Source: CAYNGH01 sp964396845
GTDB taxonomy: Bacteria > Vulcanimicrobiota > JAJTBE01 > CAYNGH01
Reading direction: 5' to 3'
Assembly: GCA_964396845.1 (NCBI GenBank)
Contig: CAYNGH010000003.1
Span: 11,779-75,778, forward strand
Length of the DNA stretch: 64,000 nt
The notes under the pieces are model-generated. The model saw only the letters and a program-made list of their open reading frames with translations, did not search any database and was not told the DNA's origin. Each line of letters begins with the position of its first letter. Positions within the stretch are counted from its first letter, which is position 1. The position numbers were made by a program, and so were the translations under genes. Shown here piece by piece: positions 1 through 8,187 of the stretch.

Positions 1-270
1 GGAATTATATTTATAACTGCCGTTGCCCTTGCCATTGGAACCGGTATAGTCCACCTTGAGATCCTCGAAATACCTCCGGGTTGAACTGCCCACCAGTATC
101 TTGATTCCATAACTCATGTAAAGAATATCATCGTTGTTTACCGAATCGGTAAAATCGATTGCGTAATCAACCTTATTGTCATCTTCCACAATAACCTTAA
201 GGCGGATATATCTGCTGTTGTCTTTCTTCTGCCTGATGTTTTCTGCAGCCCGTCGGGTAAGGGATACCAT
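1..270 (-). CDS. IscA/HesB-like protein, truncated by the window edge
   Basis: The gene reads leftwards from an ATG at 270 and runs off the window after 90 codons, so its C-terminus is unseen. A GGAAGG sits about 14 nt upstream of the start. The order of segments (LTRRAAENIRQ helix, RYIRLKVIV strand, VDYAIDFTD strand, YGIKILVGS strand, DYTGS...YKYNS) follows the A-type iron-sulfur carrier fold (HesB/IscA/ErpA). In that family a first Cys lies in a GCSG loop and two more near the C-terminus. Here the loop reads VEDDNKVDY and no Cys occurs in the visible part. It may therefore be a degenerate paralogue that does not carry a cluster. Family by visual pattern match only. Confidence 0.6.
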   Translation of the reverse strand, partial: MVSLTRRAAENIRQKKDNSRYIRLKVIVEDDNKVDYAIDFTDSVNNDDILYMSYGIKILVGSSTRRYFEDLKVDYTGSNGKGNGSYKYNS

Positions 271-351
271 AAAGATTATCACATCCTTCCAGAGCAATCT
301 CAACAAATAAACAACATGGTGAACACTTCCAGTTTTTTTATTTCCCTTGGA

Positions 352-1440
352 TTATGGTTTTCTCTTCTCGGAATTTTTTTTACCCAATAAAACCCTCAAC
401 TGAATACCGGCCATCTCAAAAAATGCTGAAACATCAGTGAAAATTTGCGCCGTATCTACCCAGCAGGGACGAAAACAATCCCGGCAGTTTTCCCGGATCA
501 CTGCAACACCGGCATCTTTACAGTGGCTTCTGAACTTCTCTACAAAATCATCATCGGCAACAAACCCCTCCACCCCGGCCCAACCCCGGTGACGATGGCA
601 AATGGAAAAACCCCCGTCAGGCCCTACAGAAAAATACAACCCTCCCGCAAGGCATTTCCATTCAACCCTCTTCCCTGACAGAAGCTCCCCCGCCTTCTTT
701 AAATATACACTGGAATTGAACAACGGCGCACCCCGGGACTTTTTTTCCCTAAGTCCCCAAAAAATCTCCTCCACCCGGCCTTTCTGCTCATCAGACAAAT
801 GATATGAAGTCAGGCTCTTGCTGTCAACAAGACAGGCCCCCCCCATATTCTGCGCCTCCAGGGGAATCAAAGACAAATAAAAGCCCACACTTCCGGCATA
901 ATCGAGAATATCATCCAGCTCATCAAGGTTATGCCGGGACACCACAGTGTTAATCAAACCCAAACCTCCGACCCTCTTCAACCGGGATGAAAGGTGAGAT
1001 ATGGAAGACTTTACCTTCTCAAGAACACCCTTTGTCCCGGCAACCTCATCCAGCCGGCGGGAATCAAGGCTGTCCAGAGATACGGAAAACCCCCTGCAAC
1101 CCGCATCAATCACCCGGTCCAGAAGTCCATGATCCTCAATAACCCCGTTGGTGAGAACCCTCACCGACATCCCCCGCCGGGCAAAAGACTCCACCGCCTG
1201 GGCCAGATCATCCCGCACCAGAGGCTCACCGCCACCCACAGAAACCGCCTGCACACCCAACCGCCTCAGGTTTTCCGCCATTCTGTCAATCTGGGCCAGG
1301 GTCATGTCACCGGCAGAATCCCCAGTCTTCCAAATACCGCACATACCACACCGCAAATTACAGCGATGGGTTATTCCAAAATGAACATAAACGGGACAAT
1401 CCCCGGTTATTAATGCCCTGCCGATTACAAAGGGATTCAT
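352..1440 (-). CDS. Radical SAM protein with SPASM-like C-terminus
   Basis: A 362-residue radical SAM enzyme. The CxxxCxxC motif (Cys27, Cys31, Cys34, in HRCNLRCGMC) would hold the S-adenosylmethionine-binding [4Fe-4S] cluster, and VGGGEPL matches the usual GGE motif. A Cys-rich C-terminal part (WKC around 260, SIC, then CRDCFRPC around 319-326) looks like a SPASM or twitch auxiliary-cluster domain, found in enzymes acting on peptides or cofactors. No peptide substrate gene is visible next to it. It is transcribed away from the M15 peptidase at 1536. No strong ribosome binding site is visible before the ATG. The substrate is unknown. Confidence 0.8.
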   Translation of the reverse strand: MNPFVIGRALITGDCPVYVHFGITHRCNLRCGMCGIWKTGDSAGDMTLAQIDRMAENLRRLGVQAVSVGGGEPLVRDDLAQAVESFARRGMSVRVLTNGVIEDHGLLDRVIDAGCRGFSVSLDSLDSRRLDEVAGTKGVLEKVKSSISHLSSRLKRVGGLGLINTVVSRHNLDELDDILDYAGSVGFYLSLIPLEAQNMGGACLVDSKSLTSYHLSDEQKGRVEEIFWGLREKKSRGAPLFNSSVYLKKAGELLSGKRVEWKCLAGGLYFSVGPDGGFSICHRHRGWAGVEGFVADDDFVEKFRSHCKDAGVAVIRENCRDCFRPCWVDTAQIFTDVSAFFEMAGIQLRVLLGKKNSEKRKP

Positions 1441-1535
1441 AATCCAATTTTATCACAAATTTAACTTTGCAGGGTGATATTCTGGAGTATTTTTTTGTTA
1501 ACCAGACAATTAAGCCCTCGAGGACAAAACATGAA

Positions 1536-2264
1536 ATGAACCTGCAACCGGTCCAGCGGATTAAAAACCGCATCAGCACCATCGAAAGCCGAATTCGAAG
1601 CCTCTCCGGAGGTAACTTTGCCGGGGATTCATTTGGCAGTTCCCTGAAAACAGTCAGCGCAAATTCAACATCCCGCCCGGCACTATCTATTCCCACCGCC
1701 ACAACCACCAAAACAACAACAGAAACATCCCCTTCACCCAAGCCCGATAACACCGCCACACCAACACTGAAAACCCGGCACAGCCAAACTCCCATTGAAC
1801 AAAACCCGGACCTGCACAAATGGAAAGTCCTGGCCACAGTCATGGAAAGCAGTGAGATTGACGAATCCATCAAAGCCGCCACCATGACAGCCCTGAAATC
1901 CCAGAGAACAACACCGCCCACAGATCCCCTCAAGGAAACCCTGAAAACAAACCCGGAAAAAATCGTCGAATTTGACGGATTCACCATGCAAGCCCAAACC
2001 GCCGTCAAATTCCGACAACTCAAAACCCTCATAAATAAAAGATTCCCCAACCGGGAAATCCACGTGACATCCACCATGGGAGGAAGACATATCTCACCGG
2101 CACACCCCCAGGGCAGAGCCATCGACTTTGTGGTGGATCACCTCACTATACCCGAATCGATAGAAGTTGAAAAAATGGCCACAAAATGTGGATTCCACGC
2201 CTTCAATGAGTATATCCACGATAGCCCCTATAAAACAGGACCACATATGCACGTGGAGTTGTGA
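1536..2264 (+). CDS. M15-type peptidoglycan peptidase with N-terminal helical tag
   Basis: A 242-residue protein. I place the start at the ATG at 1536 (MNLQPVQRI) because GAGGA lies 11 nt upstream; a TTG at 1467 is in frame but has no ribosome binding site. The C-terminal third has the zinc ligands of VanY/Peptidase M15-like DD- or LD-carboxypeptidases: HPQGRAIDF (His about 190, Asp about 197) and GPHMHVEL (His about 239). These enzymes cleave peptidoglycan stem peptides. The middle (about 40-100) is a Ser/Thr/Pro-rich linker. There is no signal peptide. The first 25 residues form an amphipathic helix very like that of the NlpC/P60 protein at 12401-13039. Confidence 0.75.
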   Translation: MNLQPVQRIKNRISTIESRIRSLSGGNFAGDSFGSSLKTVSANSTSRPALSIPTATTTKTTTETSPSPKPDNTATPTLKTRHSQTPIEQNPDLHKWKVLATVMESSEIDESIKAATMTALKSQRTTPPTDPLKETLKTNPEKIVEFDGFTMQAQTAVKFRQLKTLINKRFPNREIHVTSTMGGRHISPAHPQGRAIDFVVDHLTIPESIEVEKMATKCGFHAFNEYIHDSPYKTGPHMHVEL

Positions 2265-2320
2265 AAAGCACGATAGATGGACTACAAAAAAGCGGTGTGA
2301 TGCAAGATTTGGTTTGTGTT

Positions 2321-2355
2321 GGTTTGGTTTGGTTTGGTTTGGTTTGGTTTGGTTT
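2321..2355. repeat. GGTTT pentanucleotide tandem repeat, 7 units
   Basis: Seven perfect head-to-tail GGTTT units, preceded by a degenerate GGTTTGTGTT at 2311. It lies about 55 bp past the stop of the M15 gene and directly abuts the hairpin repeat at 2359. Such runs are prone to slippage in length. Confidence 0.9.
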
Positions 2356-2358
2356 TTT

Positions 2359-2410
2359 CGGGGGAACCTTTTTCGAGAAAAAGGCTTCCCCCGAACCCCC
2401 TCCAAAAAGC
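2359..2410. repeat. Hairpin repeat, left copy
   Basis: An inverted repeat (arms CGGGGGAA at 2359-2366 and TTCCCCCG at 2386-2393, with a T-run/A-run inner stem) followed by the tail AACCCCCTCCAAAAAGC at 2394-2410. The same hairpin plus tail occurs in opposite orientation at 3361-3409, so the two tails face each other across the two-gene cassette. Confidence 0.8.
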
Positions 2411-2419
2411 TTTAAATCA

Positions 2420-2473
2420 CAGTAATCACCGCATTTTTAATGCCTGGTGATTACTGTAAATTTTTTGTGTAAA
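2420..2473 (+). terminator. Stem-loop with T-rich tail
   Basis: Perfect 11-bp arms CAGTAATCACC (2420-2430) and GGTGATTACTG (2446-2456), then TAAATTTTTTG. The T tail reads as a terminator on the plus strand, possibly a back-up for the M15 gene, or as insulation of the cassette that follows. Confidence 0.5.
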
Positions 2474-2481
2474 GAGTCGCC

Positions 2482-2676
2482 TTATTTCTTTTTTTCACTG
2501 CTTCCATTGTTTCCTTGGTTTTGTGGGTTCTGGTTTGCACTGTCACTTTTTGTCTGAATATCAGGTTTCACAGGTAAATCACTTCTACGAGGCGGTTTGT
2601 GTATCGAGTTTTTGGGAATATAGAAATTATCAGATTTAAGCACTTTTCCATTATTGCTGGGCTCATTTTTACACAT
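2482..2676 (-). CDS. Small hydrophilic protein, partner of the membrane protein
   Basis: A 64-residue protein rich in Asn, Pro, Ser and Lys, with no hydrophobic segment and a Lys-rich end (SSEKKK). It starts at an ATG with a near-ideal ribosome binding site (AAAGGAG, 8 nt before the ATG) placed over the stop codon of the upstream gene, 14 bp away, so the two are almost certainly co-translated. I do not recognise a family. The KPPRRSDLPVKP stretch is disordered and proline-rich, as in linkers or partner-binding tails. Base composition is AT-rich like its partner and unlike the flanking genes. Confidence 0.65.
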   Translation of the reverse strand: MCKNEPSNNGKVLKSDNFYIPKNSIHKPPRRSDLPVKPDIQTKSDSANQNPQNQGNNGSSEKKK

Positions 2677-2690
2677 TGCCTTACTCCTTT

Positions 2691-3227
2691 CTATGTAATA
2701 GAATATATCAACAAAACAGATCCAACAATTAAGAATAAAATAGAATATGATTCAAAGATTATAATCCACTCTGTCATCCAAGAAGAACTATTATCATTAT
2801 CTTTGGAATTTAACTGTTCTTCTTCTTTGTCCTTGTTTTGCAGTTGTTTTTTCATCATTTCATAATCTTTATCAAGCTTGTCCAACATCTCTTCACAGGC
2901 TTGTTTACTAAATTTTAATGATAATAGGGCAGACAGTAAACTAAAACCCAAAACAATCAAAAGACTAACAGCGTGATAAATACTTTTTGACTCAGTTATT
3001 GTTTTTGATAATGAAATAGAAAATCCAAATGCACCAGCGGCAAGGGTCACCATAGAGGTGTGAAATCGAAGACTGAGTTCCAATGCACTTTTGTTAAAGT
3101 ATTCGTACTTTATCCTATGATCCTGGTAGCGTAGAAATGCCTCCTGATAATCGTTGTTGTTATCATTGTTATTAACTAAGACAAACTGAGGTCTTTTCTT
3201 TTTCCTTCTTGGATATAATCCATTCAA
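2691..3227 (-). CDS. Small membrane protein, possible effector or sensor
   Basis: A 178-residue protein starting at TTG (GAGGTGA 5 nt upstream). It has an Arg/Lys-rich N-terminus, an Asn/Asp run (NNNDNNND), a helix (YQDHRIKYEYFNKSALEL), hydrophobic segments at about 58-75 and 88-108, a charged coiled segment at about 110-142 (EEMLDKLDKDYEMMKKQ), and a last hydrophobic segment at about 154-177. The FNKSALELS...TLAAGAFGFSIS stretch resembles uncharacterised small membrane proteins that carry an xLTLSxGAxGLS-type helix, some of which occur in accessory or defence-like loci; this is recollection, not a search. Unusually AT-rich. The lower-case island character and hairpin brackets suggest transfer. 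Confidence 0.65.
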   Translation of the reverse strand: MNGLYPRRKKKRPQFVLVNNNDNNNDYQEAFLRYQDHRIKYEYFNKSALELSLRFHTSMVTLAAGAFGFSISLSKTITESKSIYHAVSLLIVLGFSLLSALLSLKFSKQACEEMLDKLDKDYEMMKKQLQNKDKEEEQLNSKDNDNSSSWMTEWIIIFESYSILFLIVGSVLLIYSIT

Positions 3228-3321
3228 CTAACTCACCTCACCTTTTAACTGATTTTATCTTTTTATTGATCTACAACATATTATAATTATTCAACCCAAT
3301 TTTTGTTTCCCTTCTTTTAAA

Positions 3322-3352
3322 TTTCATTCAGTCTTCTCAAGACTGGATGAAA
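3322..3352. promoter_or_regulatory. Palindrome upstream of the membrane cassette
   Basis: Arms TTTCATTCAGTCTT (3322-3335) and AAGACTGGATGAAA (3339-3352) pair over 14 bp with one G-T, with a 3-nt loop. It lies about 95 bp before the TTG of the 178-residue gene. A TATAAT-like box on the minus strand (plus-strand 3280-3285) lies between them but has no clear -35. It could be an operator or a terminator of unseen origin. Confidence 0.45.
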
Positions 3353-3360
3353 TTGACATA

Positions 3361-3409
3361 AAGTTTTTTGGAGGGGTTTGGGGATACTTTTTTTCAAAAA
3401 AGTTTCCCC
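3361..3409. repeat. Hairpin repeat, right copy (inverted)
   Basis: Tail AAGTTTTTTGGAGGGGTTT (3361-3379) followed by a hairpin (GGGGA...TCCCC, 3380-3409) with a T7/A6 inner stem. It is the inverted, diverged counterpart of 2359-2410. Confidence 0.8.
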
Positions 3410-3439
3410 AATAAAACATAAAAGAATAAAACATAAAAG
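3410..3439. repeat. Two 15-bp direct repeats
   Basis: AATAAAACATAAAAG occurs twice head to tail, immediately after the right-hand hairpin copy, followed by a partial third unit (AATAAA). Confidence 0.85.
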
Positions 3440-3498
3440 AATAAATAGAAAACAATAATCTATATCTTAATCAATAATCAAGCTGTCGGGCGGTCAGG

Positions 3499-4200
3499 TT
3501 ACGAGGCGATTTCCAGTTCCACGGTTTTTCTTGCTCTATGTTCCAGTGTTCCGGAGATGTTGAGTTCTACGGTTTCTATGGCTTTGCGGTTGAGTTCTTC
3601 ATCGAGGCAGGAGCCGGTTCTCATGGGTTGTGTGTAGTAGTTTTCCCCGGCCAGCATTTGGTTTTTGATGGATGCTATGTCCAGGGTATCATTGACGGGG
3701 GGATAGATTGTGGTGCGGAATTCATATTCCATCCCTGATTCCCGGCCAGCCTCCCGGATCAGGGCCATAGAGCGGATGCAGTTGCCTTCGATGCCGGGGG
3801 TGCCGGTAACTTTCTCATAGTTTCGCCAGCCGGCTTTCACATCCATTGCCACGTAATCCACAAGTCCTTGTTGCAGGAGGGTTTTGAGGGTCATGGGGTT
3901 TGAGCCGTTGGTGTCCAGTTTAATTTCCAGTCCCATCTCTTTTATCTTCCGGCAAAATTCCACCAGTCCCTGATGGATGGTAGGTTCGCCTCCGGTTATA
4001 ACCACGCCGTCCAGGAAAAATTTTCGTCTTTCAATGTGATCCAGCACTTGTTGCGGGGTCAGGTTGTTCCCACCTTCCCGGATAAGTTCCGGGTTATGAC
4101 AGTATGGACACCGGAAGTTGCATCCCTTTGTGAATATCATTACCGCTACTCTTCCGGGAAAGTCCAGCAGGGTCAGTTTTTGAATTCCGCCGATTATCAT
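3499..4200 (-). CDS. nrdG: Anaerobic ribonucleotide reductase activating enzyme
   Basis: A 233-residue radical SAM activase. The CxxxCxxC motif (Cys27, Cys31, Cys34; KGCNFRCPYCHNPEL) binds the [4Fe-4S] cluster; VITGGEPT is the GGE motif. It generates the glycyl radical on NrdD from S-adenosylmethionine. The N-terminus (GIQKLTLLDFPGRVAVMIF) is typical of this activase family. It follows nrdD by 46 bp on the same strand, with AAAGG upstream of the ATG, and is clearly its partner. The C-terminal residues after about 200 (GTLEHRARKTVELEIAS) are an ordinary charged tail. Confidence 0.93.
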   Translation of the reverse strand: MIIGGIQKLTLLDFPGRVAVMIFTKGCNFRCPYCHNPELIREGGNNLTPQQVLDHIERRKFFLDGVVITGGEPTIHQGLVEFCRKIKEMGLEIKLDTNGSNPMTLKTLLQQGLVDYVAMDVKAGWRNYEKVTGTPGIEGNCIRSMALIREAGRESGMEYEFRTTIYPPVNDTLDIASIKNQMLAGENYYTQPMRTGSCLDEELNRKAIETVELNISGTLEHRARKTVELEIAS

Positions 4201-4246
4201 TGCTCTATGACCTTTTCTTTATATAATGTTTTGGGTTGGGTTGGGA

Positions 4247-6313
4247 TTATGTTCCCACCGAGAAAACTTTTCTCTCCTGGTATTCTTTCTGCTTGCCTTT
4301 GTTCCATTGACGCACAGGGCGGTGATACCCCATCACCCGTGACCAAACTTCGCATTCGTCGTTGCAATGGGGGCATTTGTGATATTCTCCCGGCAGGTAA
4401 CCGTGGGCAGGACAGATGCTGAAGGTGGGAGTGACGGTAAAATATGGCAGGCGGAAATTGTTGGACACCTTCTTTACAAGGCTCCGGCAGGATTTCCAGT
4501 TACTTATTCTTTCCCCCAGGAATATATGGAATACTGTCCCCCCGGTGTATAGAGTCTGCAATGCGTTCTGATGCTCCAGGGCGCTGATGGGATCGTCGGT
4601 GTAGCTTACGGGAAGCTGAGTTGAGTTGGTATAATATGGTGAATCTGCAGATCCTGCCTGACGGATGCCGGGGTAACGCTTCTTGTCTTCCCGGGCAAAC
4701 CGGTATGTGGCCCCTTCTGCGGGGGTGGCCTCCAGATTGAACAGGTTTCCTGTTTCCTCCTGATAGTCAGCTATCCGATCCCGCATGAATACCAGCACTT
4801 CTTTGGCGAATTCCTCCCCGGCAGGTGAGGCAATATCAGAACCCAGCAGGTTCAGACAAGCTTCATTGCCACCGTTGAGGCCGATGGTGGAGAAATGATT
4901 CCGCAGGCTGTAAAGATAACGTTTGGTGAAGGGGAGGAGTCCCTTTTCATAGTTGTCGGTGATGACTTTCCGCTTGATTTCAAGGGAAGATTTTGCCAGA
5001 TCCATCAGCCTGCCAAGACCGCGGAAGAATTCTTCCTTGTCGGTGGAAACATATCCCAGCCGGGCCAGGTTGATGGTGACCACTCCCACAGAACCAGTCA
5101 TTTCCGAGGAGCCGAACAACCCTCCGCCCCGGGATCGAAGTTCCCGCAGATCCAATTGAAGGCGACAGCACATACTGCGGACATCGGAAGGGTTCAGGGG
5201 GGAATTGATAAAGTTCTGGAAATACGGGGTTCCGTACTTGGCGGTCATCTCGAAGAGCTTCCGGGCATTTTCGCTGTCCCAGTCAAAATCAGGAGTTATG
5301 TTGTATGTGGGGATGGGGAAGGTGAAAATCCGTCCCTTGGAATCCCCCTCGGTCATAACCTCGATGAATGCCCTGTTGATGAGATCCATCTCCTCCTGAA
5401 GCTCGCCGTAGGTAAAATTCAGGGTCTGGCCACCGATAACCGGGGTCTTGTCCCGGAGATCCACCGGGCATACCCAGTCAAAAGTCACATTGGTGAAGGG
5501 CGTCTGAGTTCCCCATCGGGAAGGGACATTGAGATTAAAAACAAACTGCTGGATGCACTGCTTGACCCGGGGGTAATCCAGCTCCTCCAGCCGGACAAAG
5601 GGTGCCAGAAATGTATCCACCGATGAGAATGCCTGAGCCCCTGCCCATTCGTTCTGAAGAGTTCCCAGGAAGTTCACCATCTGAGCCACTGCAGTTTCCA
5701 GATGCTTAGGAGGCTTGGATTCCACTTTGCCGGGGACTCCGTTGAAGCCTTCCTGCAGGAGTTGCCTCAGGCTCCAGCCGGCGCAGTATCCTGAGAACAT
5801 ATCCAGGTCGTGAATGTGCATATCGCCGTTGGTGTGGGCTTCCCGTATTTCCTCGGGATACACATAATTAAGCCAGTAATTGGCGATAATCTTCCCCGCG
5901 GTATTTAGAATCATCCCCCCCAGGGAATAATCCTGATTGGCGTTAGCCTTGACCCGCCAGTCACTGCGAGAGAGGTATTCATCAATAGTCTTGCTGACCT
6001 CCACGGCAACACTGTTTGCCTGGCGGACACTGGCCCGCTTTTCCCGGTACACTATATAAGCCCGGGCAGTCTTGTAGTATTCAGCGGAGATAAGGGTCAT
6101 CTCCACCAGATCCTGTATCTGCTCTACAGTAATTTCCTTGATAAACCTCCGGGAGTTTATGATGCACTGGCAGACCCTGTCGGTTATATCGCCGGAGGTT
6201 CGGCCGTTAAATTCTCTGGTAACTGATGCCGCCTTGGTTATGGCTTTTTCTATTCTCTCTTTTTCAAAAGGGATCCGGTCCCCGTTTCTTTTTACTACCA
6301 TTGGTAAACTCAT
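4247..6313 (-). CDS. nrdD: Anaerobic (class III) ribonucleoside-triphosphate reductase
   Basis: A 688-residue oxygen-sensitive enzyme that makes dNTPs from NTPs. Residues 1-95 are an ATP-cone (VVKRNGDRIPFEKERIEKAI), the allosteric site. The catalytic barrel includes HDLDMFSGYCAGWSL and MCCRLQLD. Near the C-terminus Cys634, Cys647, Cys650 and Cys654 match the zinc site (CPHC, CNDEC region), and SRVMGYHRP contains the radical Gly at about 662. Length is usual for the family. GGGAGG precedes the ATG by 6 nt. The gene leads a two-gene unit with nrdG. I see no clear NrdR box in the long upstream region. Confidence 0.95.
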   Translation of the reverse strand: MSLPMVVKRNGDRIPFEKERIEKAITKAASVTREFNGRTSGDITDRVCQCIINSRRFIKEITVEQIQDLVEMTLISAEYYKTARAYIVYREKRASVRQANSVAVEVSKTIDEYLSRSDWRVKANANQDYSLGGMILNTAGKIIANYWLNYVYPEEIREAHTNGDMHIHDLDMFSGYCAGWSLRQLLQEGFNGVPGKVESKPPKHLETAVAQMVNFLGTLQNEWAGAQAFSSVDTFLAPFVRLEELDYPRVKQCIQQFVFNLNVPSRWGTQTPFTNVTFDWVCPVDLRDKTPVIGGQTLNFTYGELQEEMDLINRAFIEVMTEGDSKGRIFTFPIPTYNITPDFDWDSENARKLFEMTAKYGTPYFQNFINSPLNPSDVRSMCCRLQLDLRELRSRGGGLFGSSEMTGSVGVVTINLARLGYVSTDKEEFFRGLGRLMDLAKSSLEIKRKVITDNYEKGLLPFTKRYLYSLRNHFSTIGLNGGNEACLNLLGSDIASPAGEEFAKEVLVFMRDRIADYQEETGNLFNLEATPAEGATYRFAREDKKRYPGIRQAGSADSPYYTNSTQLPVSYTDDPISALEHQNALQTLYTGGTVFHIFLGERISNWKSCRSLVKKVSNNFRLPYFTVTPTFSICPAHGYLPGEYHKCPHCNDECEVWSRVMGYHRPVRQWNKGKQKEYQERKVFSVGT

Positions 6314-7012
6314 TGTATCCTCCCAAACAGATAGTCACTTGTCGATTAAAAACTCTGTCCTTGACAGACCAAAAAGGCATCACTTAACCAGGGCATACAG
6401 CAATTAAAGCTGAAAAAACATCCCGTCTTTGCGTTCTCCCTCGCCTTTGATTACAGCCGGCTCCCGGGGTTTTGAGGTTTCAATCCCTAAAAATCCCTTA
6501 TTGAATCCGGCAGATGCATTTTGTAACCAATTTGTTAATTTTAATTCTATATTTTGGCGTGTCGGACTTTCCTGATTGAATAACTATTTGGATAAAACAT
6601 CTGTCATCACCTTCTTATTTTTGTATTGAATATAAAAAAATTTTTGTTGAATTAAATTAAAAACCACCCCTGCCTACATGGGTACATACATAGAAATGAT
6701 GAATAGGGATCATAAACCGATGAACTTGATGATTCTGCACAGAAAAAGGAATAATAATATTGAAGACCCCGGGGATGTTTCCCGATGATGACAGGGTGTA
6801 TCCGGAAGTGCGATTATAAAAAATATGTGAATTTATATCTATTTTTGTATTTTAATATTAGTTTCGCCAGAAGTATTGATGATGGCTGCAAAATAATTTA
6901 TTTTGATATTTGCTTTTTATGGGGATAACTAAACAAACCTTGATATGGCAGGCTTTTTGCTGTCTTTTATTATAAAAATCGAATAAAAACAAAGAAAAAC
7001 ATAATGTTATAA
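6314..7012. other. Long AT-rich intergenic region upstream of nrdD
   Basis: About 700 bp without a supportable gene. From about 6520 to 7012 it is markedly AT-rich, with several TATAAT-like hexamers (for example around 6818) but none paired with a convincing -35. The part nearest nrdD (6360-6480) is GC-richer and could hold a structured leader. It contains no tRNA that I can fold and no repeat shared with the rest of the window. Confidence 0.5.
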
Positions 7013-7042
7013 TAAAAAAACCCTGTTTTTTTAAAAACAGGG
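7013..7042 (-). terminator. Rho-independent terminator of the MDR gene
   Basis: CCCTGTTTTT at 7021-7030 pairs with AAAAACAGGG at 7033-7042. On the minus strand the hairpin is followed by a T7 run (plus-strand A run at 7014-7020). It lies 36 bp after the stop of the gene at 7078. Confidence 0.85.
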
Positions 7043-7077
7043 CAGGAGTTTTCTGATAAGCGACAATACAATTCGCA

Positions 7078-7995
7078 TCAATATTTCACCAGGATTCTCA
7101 GGGGACGGCGGGATTCATTTTTTATCCTGTCAAACAAACCAGGCAATTCATCCGTGGAAACCTCTTCTGTAAACATAGTTTCTAATAATTGTTCATAGCC
7201 TTCCACATTGTCAAAAAACCACCGGGCATAAACATGACTGTCAGGATCAAAGCTGGTGGAGAAAAGCTGAAGGTCCCGGCGGTAAAACTCTCTGCTGAGA
7301 ACCAGTTCTTCAGGCACTGTATCGGCAATAACAGATATACTCCCCCCGGGAAGCATCCTGGACTGGATCCTCTGGAAGGATTCATTGCTGTTGGAACACT
7401 CAAAGGCCACAGGATAAAGGCCTCCTACATCCACAGACTCTTCCGGGGTGACAGCAAAGCGGGCTCCCAGTCCCCGGGCCAGCTCACGGCGTTCATCCAC
7501 CGGCTCTATCACATCCACATATTCCTTGCCGGAAGCCTTCAGGACAAACAGAGTAAAAAGTCCCCTCATACCTGCTCCGGAAATAAGAACCGGTTTCCTG
7601 GGCCTCGGATTGACCTTTCGTATGCCTCCCACCACCTGGGAAGATATGCCAGACAAAAGAGCAATGCGATGGCTCACGCCTTCGGGCACCACGATAACCT
7701 GATCCTGATCTGTTAGGCCCTCTTCCCGGTGGCCATAAAAAGCCAGCACCTGATCTCCCGGTTTTATCCTTTTTACATCAGGGCCACAACGGGTCACCCT
7801 GCCCAGGACCTCCCAGCCCATGAAACGGGGATAATCTCCGGGAACCTGCCCGGTGAATATGGGAAGCTGGGATCCCGCATCCACGGCGCTGTATTCAGTT
7901 TTAATCAGCACCTGCCCGCCTTCTGGAGCAGGCAGTTCAATCTCTTCCCAGGACAGCCTGCCCTGGCTTATTAATTGCAAGGCCCTGATTTTCAT
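7078..7995 (-). CDS. Zinc-independent MDR-family dehydrogenase
   Basis: A 305-residue medium-chain dehydrogenase/reductase. I start at the ATG at 7995 (MKIRALQL), which has GGGGGGAA 5 nt upstream; 32 further in-frame codons upstream have no such site. The GroES-like half (VLIKTEYSAVDAGSQ, then GWEVLGRVTRCGPDV) lacks the Cys and GHE zinc ligands of true alcohol dehydrogenases. The Rossmann part has SGAGMRGLF. The sequence resembles the BchC/zinc-binding dehydrogenase-like branch, but the substrate is unknown. It has its own terminator and is 192 bp from the tmk stop, so it may be a separate unit. Confidence 0.75.
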   Translation of the reverse strand: MKIRALQLISQGRLSWEEIELPAPEGGQVLIKTEYSAVDAGSQLPIFTGQVPGDYPRFMGWEVLGRVTRCGPDVKRIKPGDQVLAFYGHREEGLTDQDQVIVVPEGVSHRIALLSGISSQVVGGIRKVNPRPRKPVLISGAGMRGLFTLFVLKASGKEYVDVIEPVDERRELARGLGARFAVTPEESVDVGGLYPVAFECSNSNESFQRIQSRMLPGGSISVIADTVPEELVLSREFYRRDLQLFSTSFDPDSHVYARWFFDNVEGYEQLLETMFTEEVSTDELPGLFDRIKNESRRPLRILVKY

Positions 7996-8187
7996 TTTGA
8001 TTCCCCCCATCTGAAATGGGAAATACCAGTTGGGACGGCAATGATCCAATAGCCCACGGCTTCCGGCCCTGGCGGGCATCGGCCTGGCCATGTCATTTCC
8101 TTTCCCTCCAGAAAAATATTATCGCTGTGAAACAGTCAGCCTGAATAATCGGAACTGTTTAATCAGACATTAAATTCTCAAGACTCC

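Noticed and set aside
4895..5626. Long open frame opposite nrdD
   Set aside because: It is the antisense shadow of a strongly conserved gene and has no motif of its own.
6421..6480. A possible cyclic-di-GMP riboswitch upstream of nrdD (AACGCAAAGACGGG on the minus strand)
   Set aside because: It recalls the GACGCAAAGCC element, but the first half of the aptamer and the tetraloop stem cannot be found.
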